From: Haladaptatus sp. QDMS2
GTDB lineage: Archaea; Halobacteriota; Halobacteria; Halobacteriales; Halococcaceae
Length of the DNA: 64,000 nt
Direction: 5' to 3'
Assembly (NCBI RefSeq): GCF_029338295.1
Contig: NZ_CP119791.1
Coordinates: forward strand, 2,294,001-2,358,000
Shown: positions 41,447-52,661 of the stretch, in pieces
Position numbering within the stretch: the first letter of the stretch is position 1
How the letters are laid out: each line of letters starts with the position of its first letter
Made by a program: the position numbers and the translations under genes
The notes under the pieces: model-generated
Told to the model about the DNA's origin: nothing
What the model saw: the letters and a program-made list of their open reading frames with translations, nothing else
Database searches by the model: none

Positions 41447-42100
41447 ATGAGTACACAATCAGACCGCGTTGCCGTGGTCTGCCCCTCGTGTTCGCCCACA
41501 CTCGAAACCGTCCACGAGGTGCTGAAGCCCGGAAACGGCCAGATCACCGTCCGTTGTACGGACTGCGGTCACGTCCACAAGACGACCGTCGAGAGCGAAT
41601 CGACCGTTGAGAAGATGGTCGTCATCTCTCAGGACGGCGAGTCCGTGAAAGCCACTGTGAGCGCCCCGCCAAAGGAGACGAGCGCCGTCGGCGAGGAGTT
41701 CATCGTAGACACCGAGGAGGCCATCCTCACCGTCCGCATCACGAGCATCGAAACGACCGACGGCAACCGCGTCGAGGAAGCGACAATCGAGGACATCAAG
41801 ACGTTCTGGACGCGCGCCGTGGACAACATCAGCGTCAATGTCACCATGCACCCGAAAGACGGGCGACGTGACGAGACCAAGAGCCTGAAGATTCAGGTGC
41901 CCGGCGACTACGACTTCACCGTCGGCCGCACCGAGGAACTGGACGGCGAGGAGTTCACTGTCGAAGGCATCATCCTCCGCGACGACGCCGAGGGCTACGA
42001 CCGCGAGCAGTTCGACTTCGGCGGCGACTCGGCGAAGGCAAAGGACATCAAGCGACTCTACGTCCGCGACGAGAGTTCGACCGCCTGGTCGGCCTGGTAA
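41447..42100 (+). CDS. HVO_0476-family zinc finger protein
   Basis: A 217-residue protein with an N-terminal zinc knuckle pair (VVCPSCSP, VRCTDCGH) followed by a basic-acidic beta domain. Family HVO_0476 is named after the Haloferax gene in this neighbourhood. The later part (AVGEEFIVDTEEAILTVRI, then ETTDGNRVEEATIEDIKTFW) looks like two OB or SH3-like barrels. It may bind nucleic acid; function unknown. It follows the aminopeptidase gene after 52 nt. Confidence 0.82.
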   Translation: MSTQSDRVAVVCPSCSPTLETVHEVLKPGNGQITVRCTDCGHVHKTTVESESTVEKMVVISQDGESVKATVSAPPKETSAVGEEFIVDTEEAILTVRITSIETTDGNRVEEATIEDIKTFWTRAVDNISVNVTMHPKDGRRDETKSLKIQVPGDYDFTVGRTEELDGEEFTVEGIILRDDAEGYDREQFDFGGDSAKAKDIKRLYVRDESSTAWSAW

Positions 42101-42136
42101 CGAAAAAGAAAAACGCCGAATCCGCAATCGCCGCGC

Positions 42137-44400
<2,264 letters not shown>

Positions 44401-44526
44401 CATTCAATTCAGTCGTATGCGAACTTAGGGTGACAGGCGAAAAAAGGTAGCGGAGACGGCAGGGAGTGGACGGCGTTCGTTTTTACGTCTCCCGTCCGTT
44501 TCTCCGCCCATGACGGAGGCACGCTA

Positions 44527-45465
44527 ATGCCAACTCGAGACACCGACCACCGCGAGGAGTTCCGCGAACTGCTCGTCCTCTGGGCGGCGCGTCGCGCCGG
44601 AATCCTCGACGCAGTGATGACCAGGGCGGGGACGCCCGCGGCGGTGGCCCGCGAAGCCGACGTGACCGAACGAGCGGCGCGAATCACCATCGAGGCGCTC
44701 TGTGAGCGAGGCTTTCTCAAACAGGTCGGCGAGGAGTACGAACCGACGAATCGGGCGCTCGGCTTCTTCGCAAAAACCGACCTCAAATCCGTCGGGCGAC
44801 TCTCGCACGAACTCGACGCGTTAGACCGCTGGGTCGCCCTCCCGGAGGCGATGCAGTCTGGACTGCCGACGCCCGAACCGCCGGAGTGGACGGTGAACAG
44901 GCTCGGTGCGCACGCGGCGATGGACGACGCGACGGTTCGCGCCGTCGTGACCGCGGCCGTCCACTACCACGACGGCGGCCTCCGAGTGCTCGACGTCGGC
45001 GGCGGCCCGGGCACCTACGCGCTCGAATTCGCGGCGCGTGGCTCCGACGTGACGCTGCTCGACGCACCCGACGTGGTCGAACGCGACCGCAAACAACTCC
45101 GCCACGAGGACATCGAGCTGCTCGCCGGCGACTACATCGATTCGATTCCCGGTGAATACGACCTGGTTTTCGCCGGTGGCGTGGCTCACTGGCACGGGCC
45201 AGCCGACGTCGCCGCGCTCGTCGAGAACGCCGCGGGCGCGCTCGCACCGGGTGGGTCGCTCGTGATGAGTGAGTCCGTACGCGGACGCGCCGCAAACGCC
45301 GCGCTCGTGGGTGCGCACATGTTCGCCCAGAGTGAGCGCGGAGACACGCACACCGAAGCGCAGTTTCGCGAGTGGTTGTCGGCAGCTAGTTTGAAGCGGA
45401 TTCGCGTCGAATCCATCCCCGGTACGGACCTGCAAGTGGTCTGTGGCAGGCGCGCCATTGATTAG
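44527..45465 (+). CDS. SAM-dependent methyltransferase with winged-helix N-terminus
   Basis: A 312-residue enzyme built like O-methyltransferases: a winged-helix-like dimerisation domain (about 1-100, with TPAAVAREADVTERAARITI) and a Rossmann SAM domain, motif LRVLDVGGGPGTYALEFA at about 155. The conserved VFAGGVAHWHGPADVAALV and a late catalytic region suggest small-molecule methylation. The substrate is unknown. It is followed 21 nt later by another methyltransferase. Confidence 0.85.
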   Translation: MPTRDTDHREEFRELLVLWAARRAGILDAVMTRAGTPAAVAREADVTERAARITIEALCERGFLKQVGEEYEPTNRALGFFAKTDLKSVGRLSHELDALDRWVALPEAMQSGLPTPEPPEWTVNRLGAHAAMDDATVRAVVTAAVHYHDGGLRVLDVGGGPGTYALEFAARGSDVTLLDAPDVVERDRKQLRHEDIELLAGDYIDSIPGEYDLVFAGGVAHWHGPADVAALVENAAGALAPGGSLVMSESVRGRAANAALVGAHMFAQSERGDTHTEAQFREWLSAASLKRIRVESIPGTDLQVVCGRRAID

Positions 45466-45486
45466 TTTCCGGTCACTCTCTCGGGT

Positions 45487-46227
45487 ATGGATCTCGCGGT
45501 GCTCCGCGACGACATGGTCGCGAGCCTGGAACACGAGAGTAAACGCTGTGTGACGAGCGACGCGGTCAGCATCGCGATGCGCACCGTCCCCCGCCACTGC
45601 TTCGTCGACGACGCTCGTGGAGCCTACACGGACCAGGCGTTCGACCACCGTGGAACGACGATTCTCGCTCCGAGCACCGCGGGTCGCCTCCTCGAAGCGC
45701 TCTGTCTCGAACCCGACGAGTCGGTTCTCATCGTTGGCGCTGGCGTTGGCTACACCGCCGCCGTCGTGGCCGAAATCGTCGGCGCAGCCAACGTCCAGGC
45801 CGTCGACATCTCGCGTCAGCTCGTCTACGACGCCCGTCAGTGCCTCGCCGATGCCGGATACGAAAGCGTCTACGTAGACCAGGGTGACGGGGCGTTCGGC
45901 TTGCCGGCATACGCGCCGTACGACAAGATTCTCGTGGAGGCCGCATCCGTTCGACCGCCTGCCGCGCTCCTTGACCAACTCGCGCCGGGTGGCCGGTTGG
46001 TGATGCCACTCGGCGCGGGCGAGCAGACGCTCGTCGCCATCGAGGGCGGCGACGTGGTCGAGCACTGCGGAACGGTCATCTTCCGGCCACTACTCGTAGA
46101 CGGCGAGCAAGCGGGGACGGTCGAACGCAACCGCACTGCCCGCGAGGACTACGAACACGCCGTTCGCGACGCGGAGTCGCGCCACGGCTGGGAACAGGAG
46201 TGGATCGACTGGGACCACCGCCTCTAG
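45487..46227 (+). CDS. Protein-L-isoaspartate O-methyltransferase-like protein
   Basis: A 246-residue protein of the PCMT family, which repairs isoaspartyl damage. The SAM motif VLIVGAGVGYTAAVVAEIVG and the motif LAPGGRLVMPLG are visible, and PRHCFVDDARGAYTDQAF is a typical N-terminal block. In the standard active site a Ser-hydroxyl-containing motif follows GTTI; here TTILAPSTAGRLLEAL matches the position. Function as repair enzyme is likely but some homologues have diverged. Confidence 0.85.
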   Translation: MDLAVLRDDMVASLEHESKRCVTSDAVSIAMRTVPRHCFVDDARGAYTDQAFDHRGTTILAPSTAGRLLEALCLEPDESVLIVGAGVGYTAAVVAEIVGAANVQAVDISRQLVYDARQCLADAGYESVYVDQGDGAFGLPAYAPYDKILVEAASVRPPAALLDQLAPGGRLVMPLGAGEQTLVAIEGGDVVEHCGTVIFRPLLVDGEQAGTVERNRTAREDYEHAVRDAESRHGWEQEWIDWDHRL

Positions 46228-46673
46228 TCGCGCACCACCAGCAATTCCGTATTTTCGCGTCGGTCGACGAACGAACTACCAGCCGGTGGCTTCACCGATA
46301 GTTCGAGCGTGCCCATGTCGCGGTTGGGAGCGAGACTCGGAGAGAGTGAGGCTGTCGCCTCACCATCGCCGTTCGTCCGCGCTGTGTGAATGCGTTCGAG
46401 GTCTGCGGTGCCGCCACGAACGACGACGGTCGCGTTGGAGACCGAATTTCCGTCGGCGTCGACAACTTCGAGTGTCACGTCCTCAGAGCCGGGATTGATG
46501 ACCGCTGGTTGAGGGCGAACGTCGAGTTCCGAAACCGCGAGCCCCTGCACGCCAGAGAGCATGTTCATCATCACGCTGAGACTCGCCACGCCCACCACGA
46601 GCGCGATGACGAGTCGAATCGGTAGGCTTTCGATTGCACGGTCGTCAGCGAGCAGCCTGCTGAATGCGGACAT
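46224..46673 (-). CDS. Membrane-anchored Ig-like protein, haloarchaeal family
   Basis: A 149-residue protein with one N-terminal membrane helix (IESLPIRLVIALVVGVASLS) preceded by the RAIESLPIRL pattern that recurs in haloarchaeal envelope proteins, followed by an Ig-like beta domain (DGNSVSNATVVVRGGTAD, then a DNG-like EATASLSPSL). It is divergent from the HerA-like ATPase, with 76 bp between them. Possibly one partner of that ATPase at the membrane. Unknown function; I recall the label DUF7382 for similar proteins. Confidence 0.65.
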   Translation of the reverse strand: MSAFSRLLADDRAIESLPIRLVIALVVGVASLSVMMNMLSGVQGLAVSELDVRPQPAVINPGSEDVTLEVVDADGNSVSNATVVVRGGTADLERIHTARTNGDGEATASLSPSLAPNRDMGTLELSVKPPAGSSFVDRRENTELLVVRD

Positions 46674-46749
46674 ACCCCGGGCTGGTCCCGCGTTCTGATA
46701 TAAAGTCTCGGACGAGGGTTCAAGTGCGATACCGAGACGAGAGGGAGCC

Positions 46750-47784
46750 ATGGACGTGCTCGGACGGCGGGATTCGCAGGGGCCAGTTGCGAGTGTGGGC
46801 CACTTCAGAGCACGCGACGGAAGTCGCGGCGGCGAGGTAGGACTCGACCTGAACCGCCCGCACGCGGCGCTCGTCGTGGGCAAGCGCGGGTCGGGGAAGT
46901 CCTGCACTCTCGGCGTGCTGGCCGAAGAGGTGGCACAGGCCTCGGGTATCGCGCCGGTCATCCTCGACCCGATGGGCGCGTTCTCCGGATTGGCCGAGGC
47001 TGCCGGTGAGTTCGCGGCGACGGTCGAACGGTCACCGACGATTGCACCGGAGACGCTCTCACCGCGTGCCTGGTGTGGGCTGTTCGACCTGGACCCGGCC
47101 GACGCAGTGGGGAGTCTCGTCTGGCGTGCGGCGAGAGCGAAGCCGACGCTCGACGCGATGGAGGAATTCGTGGAGACAGCAGAAGCAGGTCGGGCGACGC
47201 GCCGTGCCGCCCTCAATCACCTCGCACTCGCACGCGAGTGGGGCTGCTTCGGACCCGATGGCCTGTCGGTTGGCGCACTCTGTACAAGTGCCCTGACAGT
47301 CCTCGACTGCGCTGGCTTACCTGCCGCTCCGATGAACGCCATCGGCCGAGCAGTCGCGGACGCGCTCTATCAAGCGCGAATGCGTGGCGAAATCGACTGG
47401 TTCCCGTGGTTGCTCGTCGACGAGGCGCACGTCTTCTTCGACGGTTTAGCCGCGCCGGCGCTCCGGACGTTGCTCACCCGCGGTCGCCAACCCGGTGTCA
47501 GCCTCGTCGCCGCGACCCAGCGTCCCGGCGCGTTGCCGCCAGTGGCCCACTCGCATGCGGACCTGCTGGTCGTCCATCGAGTGACGAACGAAGCAGACCG
47601 GCGGCCGCGAGCGCCCGCCCGTCCGACGTATCTGGACGGCTCGTTCGCAGGTCGGATGCCGACGGAGCCGGGCGAGGCGCTCATCGTGGATGACGTTACC
47701 GAACGGATGCACGCGGTAAAAATCCGACCCTGGGAGACCGCCCACGGCGGAGATACCCCTTTCGTGTCTTCGCTCACCGAGTGA
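46750..47784 (+). CDS. HerA-like AAA ATPase (DUF87 type)
   Basis: A 344-residue ATPase. Walker A GKRGSGKSCTLG is near residue 45 and Walker B WLLVDEAHVFFDG near 225; the arginine-rich GRQPGVSLVAATQRPGALP block follows. It is shorter than canonical HerA (about 500 residues) and has no NurA nuclease partner next to it. HerA-like pumps move DNA or other polymers. It is divergent from the membrane-anchored Ig-like gene. Confidence 0.85.
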   Translation: MDVLGRRDSQGPVASVGHFRARDGSRGGEVGLDLNRPHAALVVGKRGSGKSCTLGVLAEEVAQASGIAPVILDPMGAFSGLAEAAGEFAATVERSPTIAPETLSPRAWCGLFDLDPADAVGSLVWRAARAKPTLDAMEEFVETAEAGRATRRAALNHLALAREWGCFGPDGLSVGALCTSALTVLDCAGLPAAPMNAIGRAVADALYQARMRGEIDWFPWLLVDEAHVFFDGLAAPALRTLLTRGRQPGVSLVAATQRPGALPPVAHSHADLLVVHRVTNEADRRPRAPARPTYLDGSFAGRMPTEPGEALIVDDVTERMHAVKIRPWETAHGGDTPFVSSLTE

Positions 47785-47793
47785 AAGAGAGAT

Positions 47794-47827
47794 GGCCAGC
47801 CTCCACCGGGCAAGTTAGAGGCTGGTC
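47794..47827 (+). terminator. Strong hairpin after the HerA-like gene
   Basis: GGCCAGCCTC (47794-47803) pairs with GAGGCTGGTC (47818-47827), ten pairs with one G-T, over a 14-nt loop that contains CCGGGCAAG. It may end the ATPase mRNA or be part of an RNA. The loop word recurs about 50 nt later. Confidence 0.5.
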
Positions 47828-48303
47828 GAAAGTTGTCAGAGGCACGTATCGAGTCCGGGCAAGGCTCGACCGCACCAAATTAGAATAGAGACCGCAGGGG
47901 CATATCCCCTTGGCATGAATATCCAAGTTGTTAACGTCCCGGTGGAAATTTAGTGGCGATTTTCTTACAGGACCGGATGCCAGCATAATACTGCGCGACT
48001 CTCTGACGAATCCTCTAAGAGCCTTGGCTCGCGAAAACACCCGAAATACGGTCATTCGTGTCGTGAAAGGTGGTCGGTGGGAATCCGCCGAAAAACGTGT
48101 CAGACCAGCGAGTGAACTTACAACCAATTGTTGCCGATTCCACAAGCGTGGGAACCGCTCTGCATCGACGAGGGACCAGTCAGAGGAGGTTGATTTTGTG
48201 TGAAGACGAATCTGTTCGGTCGTTTTCGGGGTGCGAGGTATAGATCGCTCTTGCTCTGAGGACGGTAGGAAACGGAAAAGTACCCGAGCCTCACTGTGCT
48301 GGG
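47828..48303. other. Gene-free stretch with several hairpins
   Basis: No credible coding gene in about 475 bases. Small hairpins occur: CGAGTCCGGGCAAGGCTCG near 47849-47868, which shares the loop word CCGGGCAAG with the preceding terminator, and AGGGG-CATAT-CCCCT near 47895-47909. The composition is less GC-rich than coding DNA. It may contain an untranslated RNA or be the remains of an element next to the tRNA-Asp locus. Confidence 0.4.
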
Positions 48304-48311
48304 AGCACGGC

Positions 48312-48357
48312 GGATTTGAACACCAGTCGCAGGCAAGCTGCTCCTTTGTTCAAATCC
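48312..48357 (-). repeat. tRNA-Asp 3' echo F
   Basis: GGATTTGAAC (48312-48321) pairs perfectly with GTTCAAATCC (48348-48357) over a 26-nt loop. It copies the T-loop region of tRNA-Asp (GGTTCAAATCC) with a following GCCG, and lies on the 3' side of the gene at 48435-48507. Confidence 0.75.
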
Positions 48358-48434
48358 CTCTGTGGGTGTTACACCAGAATCAGTCGTGCTCGGCGACGAG
48401 ACGCCTCGCTGGACAAATTGGTTCTGTAGAAAAC

Positions 48435-48507
48435 GCCCGAGCCGGGATTTGAACCCGGGTCACGACCGTGACAGGGTCGTATGATAGGCCACTACACCAC
48501 CCGGGCG
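48435..48507 (-). tRNA. tRNA-Asp (GTC), copy 1
   Basis: A 73-nt cloverleaf: acceptor GCCCGGG/CTCGGGC, discriminator G, D-arm TGGTGTAGTGGCCTATCA, anticodon stem CGACC/GGTCG-type with loop CTGTCAC (anticodon GTC), and T-arm CCGGGTTCAAATCCCGG. Copy 2 at 48765 differs by a few bases in the anticodon stem. A TATA-like CCTTAAGG lies about 33-40 nt upstream of the 5' end on the minus strand. Confidence 0.96.
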
Positions 48508-48640
48508 GGTGACGCAACTAACCGTTGCGGGGTGTCGGCCTTAAGGCTTACTAGGTGAGTACGAGGGTGGGAAAACCGCCCTCGTTCGTCAGCTGAGGTC
48601 CGTAGAAGTCGTTCAAGTTTCGCAGAAGCGAGGGCACCGT

Positions 48641-48688
48641 GGATTTGAACGACTCTCGCTCACGGTGTTCGCTCGAACGTTCAAATCC
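48641..48688 (-). repeat. tRNA-Asp 3' echo G
   Basis: GGATTTGAACG (48641-48651) pairs perfectly with CGTTCAAATCC (48678-48688), 11 pairs over a 26-nt loop. It lies on the 3' side of tRNA-Asp copy 2. The loop length equals that of echo F. Confidence 0.78.
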
Positions 48689-48764
48689 CTCTATAGTTGC
48701 GTTACAACTCACACGATTCCGAGCACACGCTACGCGGTGCTCGTCAGTTAGTTCGTTGAAAAAG

Positions 48765-48837
48765 CGCCCGAGCCGGGATTTGAACCCGGGTCACAACCGT
48801 GACAGGGTTGTATGATAGGCCACTACACCACCCGGGC
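48765..48837 (-). tRNA. tRNA-Asp (GTC), copy 2
   Basis: The second tRNA-Asp gene, same anticodon and acceptor, with one base-pair change in the anticodon stem (ACAACC-type against ACGACC-type). The flanks are related to those of copy 1: the CGGGTGACGCAACT immediately upstream and the palindromic box GTCTTAAGAC (48869-48878) correspond to positions at copy 1. So about 330 bp, covering promoter, gene and echo, has been duplicated. Confidence 0.96.
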
Positions 48838-48973
48838 GGGTGACGCAACTATTCGTAACGGAGTGTTGGTCTTAAGACTTACTAAATCGATGGACGACGG
48901 CGGGTGGTACCGTGTGCCCCGACCGGTTCGCGGGCGTGCCACGCGTGCGCGCTCGGAGACGAGGTTAACAACC

Positions 48974-48980
48974 CTTAAAT
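48974..48980 (+). promoter_or_regulatory. TATA box of the RNA polymerase operon
   Basis: CTTAAAT about 70 nt before the rpoH start would give a leader of about 45 nt. It fits the usual start of this operon in haloarchaea. Confidence 0.5.
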
Positions 48981-49046
48981 GGACCGCGCCTGTACTGGCC
49001 TGTAGTATCTCGTGAGAGCCGCTTCTCCCACTGGCCAGAGGCAAAC

Positions 49047-49274
49047 ATGGTAGACGTAAGCCAACACAAACTTGTCCCAGAACACCTCGTGCTCGACGAC
49101 GAGACGGTCGAGGAGGTTCTGGAAGAATACAACATCAATCGTACCGACCTTCCAAAAATCAAACGCACCGACCCCGCACTCCCGGACGAGGCGGAAGTGG
49201 GTGACGTCATCAAAATCGTGCGAAACTCCCGAACAACCGAGACGGCGGTCGTATACCGCCTCGTGGTGGAATAA
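49047..49274 (+). CDS. rpoH: RNA polymerase subunit H (Rpb5 C-terminal homologue)
   Basis: A 75-residue subunit equal to the C-terminal domain of eukaryotic Rpb5. It starts [20 protein letters not shown] and ends with a typical [20 protein letters not shown]. It is the first gene of the polymerase operon, and its TAA overlaps the rpoB'' start by one base. Confidence 0.97.
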   Translation: MVDVSQHKLVPEHLVLDDETVEEVLEEYNINRTDLPKIKRTDPALPDEAEVGDVIKIVRNSRTTETAVVYRLVVE

Positions 49275-50833
49275 TGAATACGGACGATAGACGCGCAATC
49301 TCCAGACAGTACTTTTCGAGGGAACGACTCGCAGAACACCACTTCCGTTCGTTTAACGCGTTCTTGGAACGCGGCATGCAGGAGGTCGTCGAGGAAAAGG
49401 CGACCATCGAGACGGACATCGGCGACAAAGAGGGCGAAGAACCGGTGTACGTCGAACTCGGCAACGTCCGCGTTGTCACCCCGCGTGTACGCGAAGCAGA
49501 CGGTAGTGAAGAGCTCCTGTACCCACAGGAAGCTCGCCTGCGCAACATCACCTACGCCGCTCCGGTGTTCATGGAGATGTCCATCATCAAGGGCGGCGAG
49601 GAAGAAGAAGAACGAGTCGTCGACCAGGCCGAGACGAAGGTCGGGCGCATGCCCATCATGGTCGGCTCGTCGAAGTGTAACCTGAACGGGTTCAACCACG
49701 ACGAACTCGTCGAAATCGGTGAGGACCCGGCCGACCCCGGCGGCTACTTCATCGTCAACGGTTCAGAGCGCGTCCTCATGACGAGCGAGGACCTCGCGCC
49801 GAACAAGATTCTCGCCGAGTACGACACGAAGTACGGCGACGAAATCCAGGTGGCGAAAACGTTCAGCCAGCGCCGCGGCTACCGTGCGCTCGTGCTGTGT
49901 GAGCGAAATCGTGAGGGACTGCTCGAAGTCTCGTTCCCGTCCGTTTCCGGCAGCGTGAGTTTCGTCACGCTCGTCCGCGCGCTCGGACTGGAATCAGACG
50001 AGGAGATCGTCCACCGCGTCTCCGAGGACCCGGAAGTCGTGAAGTTCATGCTCGAGAACTTAGAGGCCGCAGAGGTCCAGACCACCGAGGAAGCCATCGA
50101 GCACCTCGGCAAGCGGGTCGCGAGCGGCCAGGGCAAGAACTACCAGTTGAAGCGGGCCAACTACGTCATCGACCGCTACCTCCTCCCCCACCTCCACGAG
50201 GACGGCGTCGACGAGGAAGAGGTCCGCATCAACAAGGCGTACTACCTCTGTCGGATGGCCGAGGCGTGTTTCGAACTCGCACTGCACCGCCGCGACTCCG
50301 ACGACAAGGACCACTACGCCAACAAGCGCCTCAAGGTCAGCGGCGACCTGATGAAGGACCTGTTCCGGACGGCGCTCAACAAGCTCGCACGCGACGTGAA
50401 GTACCAGCTCGAACGTGCGAACATGCGTAACCGCAAACTCTCCGTGAACACCGTGGTTCGCTCTGACGTGCTCACCGAGCGCTTAGAACACCCAATCGCG
50501 ACGGGCAACTGGGTCGGTGGCCGCTCGGGCGTCTCACAGCTCGTCGACCGCACGGACTACATGGGTGTGCTCTCTCACCTGCGCCGACTGCGCTCGCCAC
50601 TTTCGCGCAGTCAGCCGCACTTCGAAGCCCGCGACCTGCACGCGACCCAGTGGGGTCGCATCTGTCCTTCGGAGACTCCTGAGGGGCCAAACTGTGGGCT
50701 CGTGAAGAACTTCGCGCAGGCGATGGAGCTATCGCAGAACATCCAGGACGAACAGGAACTCAAACGCGAACTGGCGTCGATGGGAGTCGAGGGCATCCCG
50801 GGTCTCGAAGGCGTCGAACCAATGGCGGACTAA
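49274..50833 (+). CDS. rpoB2: RNA polymerase subunit B'' (N-terminal half of beta)
   Basis: A 519-residue subunit carrying the protrusion, lobe and beginning of fork loop. Typical blocks are [33 protein letters not shown], and near the end [20 protein letters not shown]. Haloarchaeal rpoB is split in two genes at this point. Continues at 50835 after one base. Confidence 0.98.
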   Translation: MNTDDRRAISRQYFSRERLAEHHFRSFNAFLERGMQEVVEEKATIETDIGDKEGEEPVYVELGNVRVVTPRVREADGSEELLYPQEARLRNITYAAPVFMEMSIIKGGEEEEERVVDQAETKVGRMPIMVGSSKCNLNGFNHDELVEIGEDPADPGGYFIVNGSERVLMTSEDLAPNKILAEYDTKYGDEIQVAKTFSQRRGYRALVLCERNREGLLEVSFPSVSGSVSFVTLVRALGLESDEEIVHRVSEDPEVVKFMLENLEAAEVQTTEEAIEHLGKRVASGQGKNYQLKRANYVIDRYLLPHLHEDGVDEEEVRINKAYYLCRMAEACFELALHRRDSDDKDHYANKRLKVSGDLMKDLFRTALNKLARDVKYQLERANMRNRKLSVNTVVRSDVLTERLEHPIATGNWVGGRSGVSQLVDRTDYMGVLSHLRRLRSPLSRSQPHFEARDLHATQWGRICPSETPEGPNCGLVKNFAQAMELSQNIQDEQELKRELASMGVEGIPGLEGVEPMAD

Positions 50834-50834
50834 C

Positions 50835-52661
50835 ATGAGCCAGGGAAGAGAAGCAAAAGTCTACGTAAACGGGAGTCTGGTCGGCACACACCCAGACCCG
50901 GCACAGCTTGCAAATCAGGTCCGAGAGGCCCGCCGACGCGGCGACGTGAGCGAGATGGTGAACGTCTCGGTCAAAGAGCGCACACGTGAGGTCATCATCA
51001 ACGCGGACGCGGGACGTGCCCGCCGTCCGCTCCTCATCGTCGAGAACGGCGAACTGCTCGTCTCCGAGGAGGAAGTCGAGAAGGTCTCCGCGGGCGAACT
51101 CGAGTTCGACGACCTCGTCGACCGCGGCTACGTCGAGTACATCGACGCAGAGGAAGAAGAGGACATCTACGTCGCCGTCGAACCCGACGAGATTACAGAA
51201 GACCACACGCACTTGGAAATCGACCCGCAGCTCATCTTCGGTATCGGTGCGGGCATGATTCCGTACCCGGAACACAACGCCTCGCCGCGTATCACGATGG
51301 GGTCGGGGATGGTCAAACAGTCGCTGGGAATGCCAGCGGCGAACTACCGCATCCGCCCCGACACGCGCCAGCACCTCCTGCACTACCCACAGCTCTCGAT
51401 GGTCAAAACGCAGACCACCGAACAGATTGGGTTCGACGACCGACCGGCGGCACAGAACTTCGTCGTCGCGGTCATGAGCTACGAGGGGTTCAACATCGAG
51501 GACGCGCTCGTCATGAACAAGAACTCCGTCGAGCGCGCGCTCGGTCGCTCGCACTTCTTCCGCACCTACGAGGGCGAAGAACGTCGCTACCCAGGTGGAC
51601 AGGAAGACCGCTTCGAGATTCCGGACGACGAAGTGCGCGGCGCTCGCGGTGAAGAGGCCTACACGCACCTAGACGAAGACGGCCTCGTCAACCCCGAAAC
51701 CGTCGTATCCGAAAACGACGTGCTCCTCGGCAAGACGAGTCCGCCACGCTTCCTCGAAGAACCGGACGACATGGGCGGCCTCTCGCCGCAGAAGCGCCGC
51801 GAGACGTCCGTCACCATGCGCTCCGGTGAGAACGGTGTCGTCGACACCGTCACCCTGATGGAGGGTGAAGACGGCTCGAAGCTCTCGAAGGTGAAAGTCC
51901 GCGACGAGCGGATTCCGGAACTCGGCGACAAGTTCGCGTCCCGTCACGGACAGAAGGGTGTCGTCGGCCACATGGCACCGCAGGAAGACATGCCGTTCAC
52001 GGCCGAGGGCGTCGTGCCCGACCTCGTCCTGAACCCGCACGCCCTGCCGTCGCGGATGACGGTCGGTCACGTTCTCGAAATGCTCGGCGGCAAGGTCGGT
52101 TCCTTAGAGGGCCGCCGCGTCGACGGGACGGCCTTCACGGGCGAGAACGAGGAGAAGATTCGCCAGGCACTGCTCGACCAGGGGTACAACTCTGCGGGCA
52201 AAGAGGTCATGTACTCTGGCGTGTCCGGGGAGAAAATCGACGCCGAGATTTTCGTCGGCGTGATTTTCTACCAGAAACTCTACCACATGGTTTCGAACAA
52301 GATTCACGCGCGCTCTCGCGGGCCGGTGCAGGTGCTCACGCGCCAGCCGACCGAAGGGCGTGCGCGTGAAGGTGGGCTTCGTGTCGGGGAGATGGAGCGC
52401 GACGTGCTCATCGGGCACGGCGCGGCCATGGCGCTCAAAGAGCGCCTCCTCGACGAGTCCGACCGGGAGTTCATCTACGTCTGTGGACACTGTGGCATGA
52501 GCGCGGTCGAGAACGTAGACCAGCACCGCGTCTACTGTCCGAACTGTGGCGAGGAGACGGACATCCACCGTATCGAGATGAGCTACGCGTTCAAGCTCCT
52601 GCTTGACGAGATGAAGGCGCTCGGCATCGCACCACGCCTCGAACTGGAGGACGCAGTATGA
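50835..52661 (+). CDS. rpoB1: RNA polymerase subunit B' (C-terminal half of beta)
   Basis: A 608-residue subunit with the catalytic-site residues of the beta half: [20 protein letters not shown] near the centre, plus a zinc motif near the end ([25 protein letters not shown]). Reading begins at ATG two bases after the rpoB'' stop. Its stop overlaps the start of rpoA' by four bases. Confidence 0.98.
   Translation: MSQGREAKVYVNGSLVGTHPDPAQLANQVREARRRGDVSEMVNVSVKERTREVIINADAGRARRPLLIVENGELLVSEEEVEKVSAGELEFDDLVDRGYVEYIDAEEEEDIYVAVEPDEITEDHTHLEIDPQLIFGIGAGMIPYPEHNASPRITMGSGMVKQSLGMPAANYRIRPDTRQHLLHYPQLSMVKTQTTEQIGFDDRPAAQNFVVAVMSYEGFNIEDALVMNKNSVERALGRSHFFRTYEGEERRYPGGQEDRFEIPDDEVRGARGEEAYTHLDEDGLVNPETVVSENDVLLGKTSPPRFLEEPDDMGGLSPQKRRETSVTMRSGENGVVDTVTLMEGEDGSKLSKVKVRDERIPELGDKFASRHGQKGVVGHMAPQEDMPFTAEGVVPDLVLNPHALPSRMTVGHVLEMLGGKVGSLEGRRVDGTAFTGENEEKIRQALLDQGYNSAGKEVMYSGVSGEKIDAEIFVGVIFYQKLYHMVSNKIHARSRGPVQVLTRQPTEGRAREGGLRVGEMERDVLIGHGAAMALKERLLDESDREFIYVCGHCGMSAVENVDQHRVYCPNCGEETDIHRIEMSYAFKLLLDEMKALGIAPRLELEDAV

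Noticed and set aside
44821-46065. Minus-strand open frame of about 414 codons across two methyltransferase genes
   Set aside because: It has no family resemblance, runs across two clear SAM methyltransferase genes, and arises from low stop frequency in GC-rich DNA.
48312-48688. Hairpins near tRNA-Asp as simple terminators
   Set aside because: They lack a T tract, and their stems copy the T-arm of the adjacent tRNA, so they were listed as echoes. A terminator role is not excluded.
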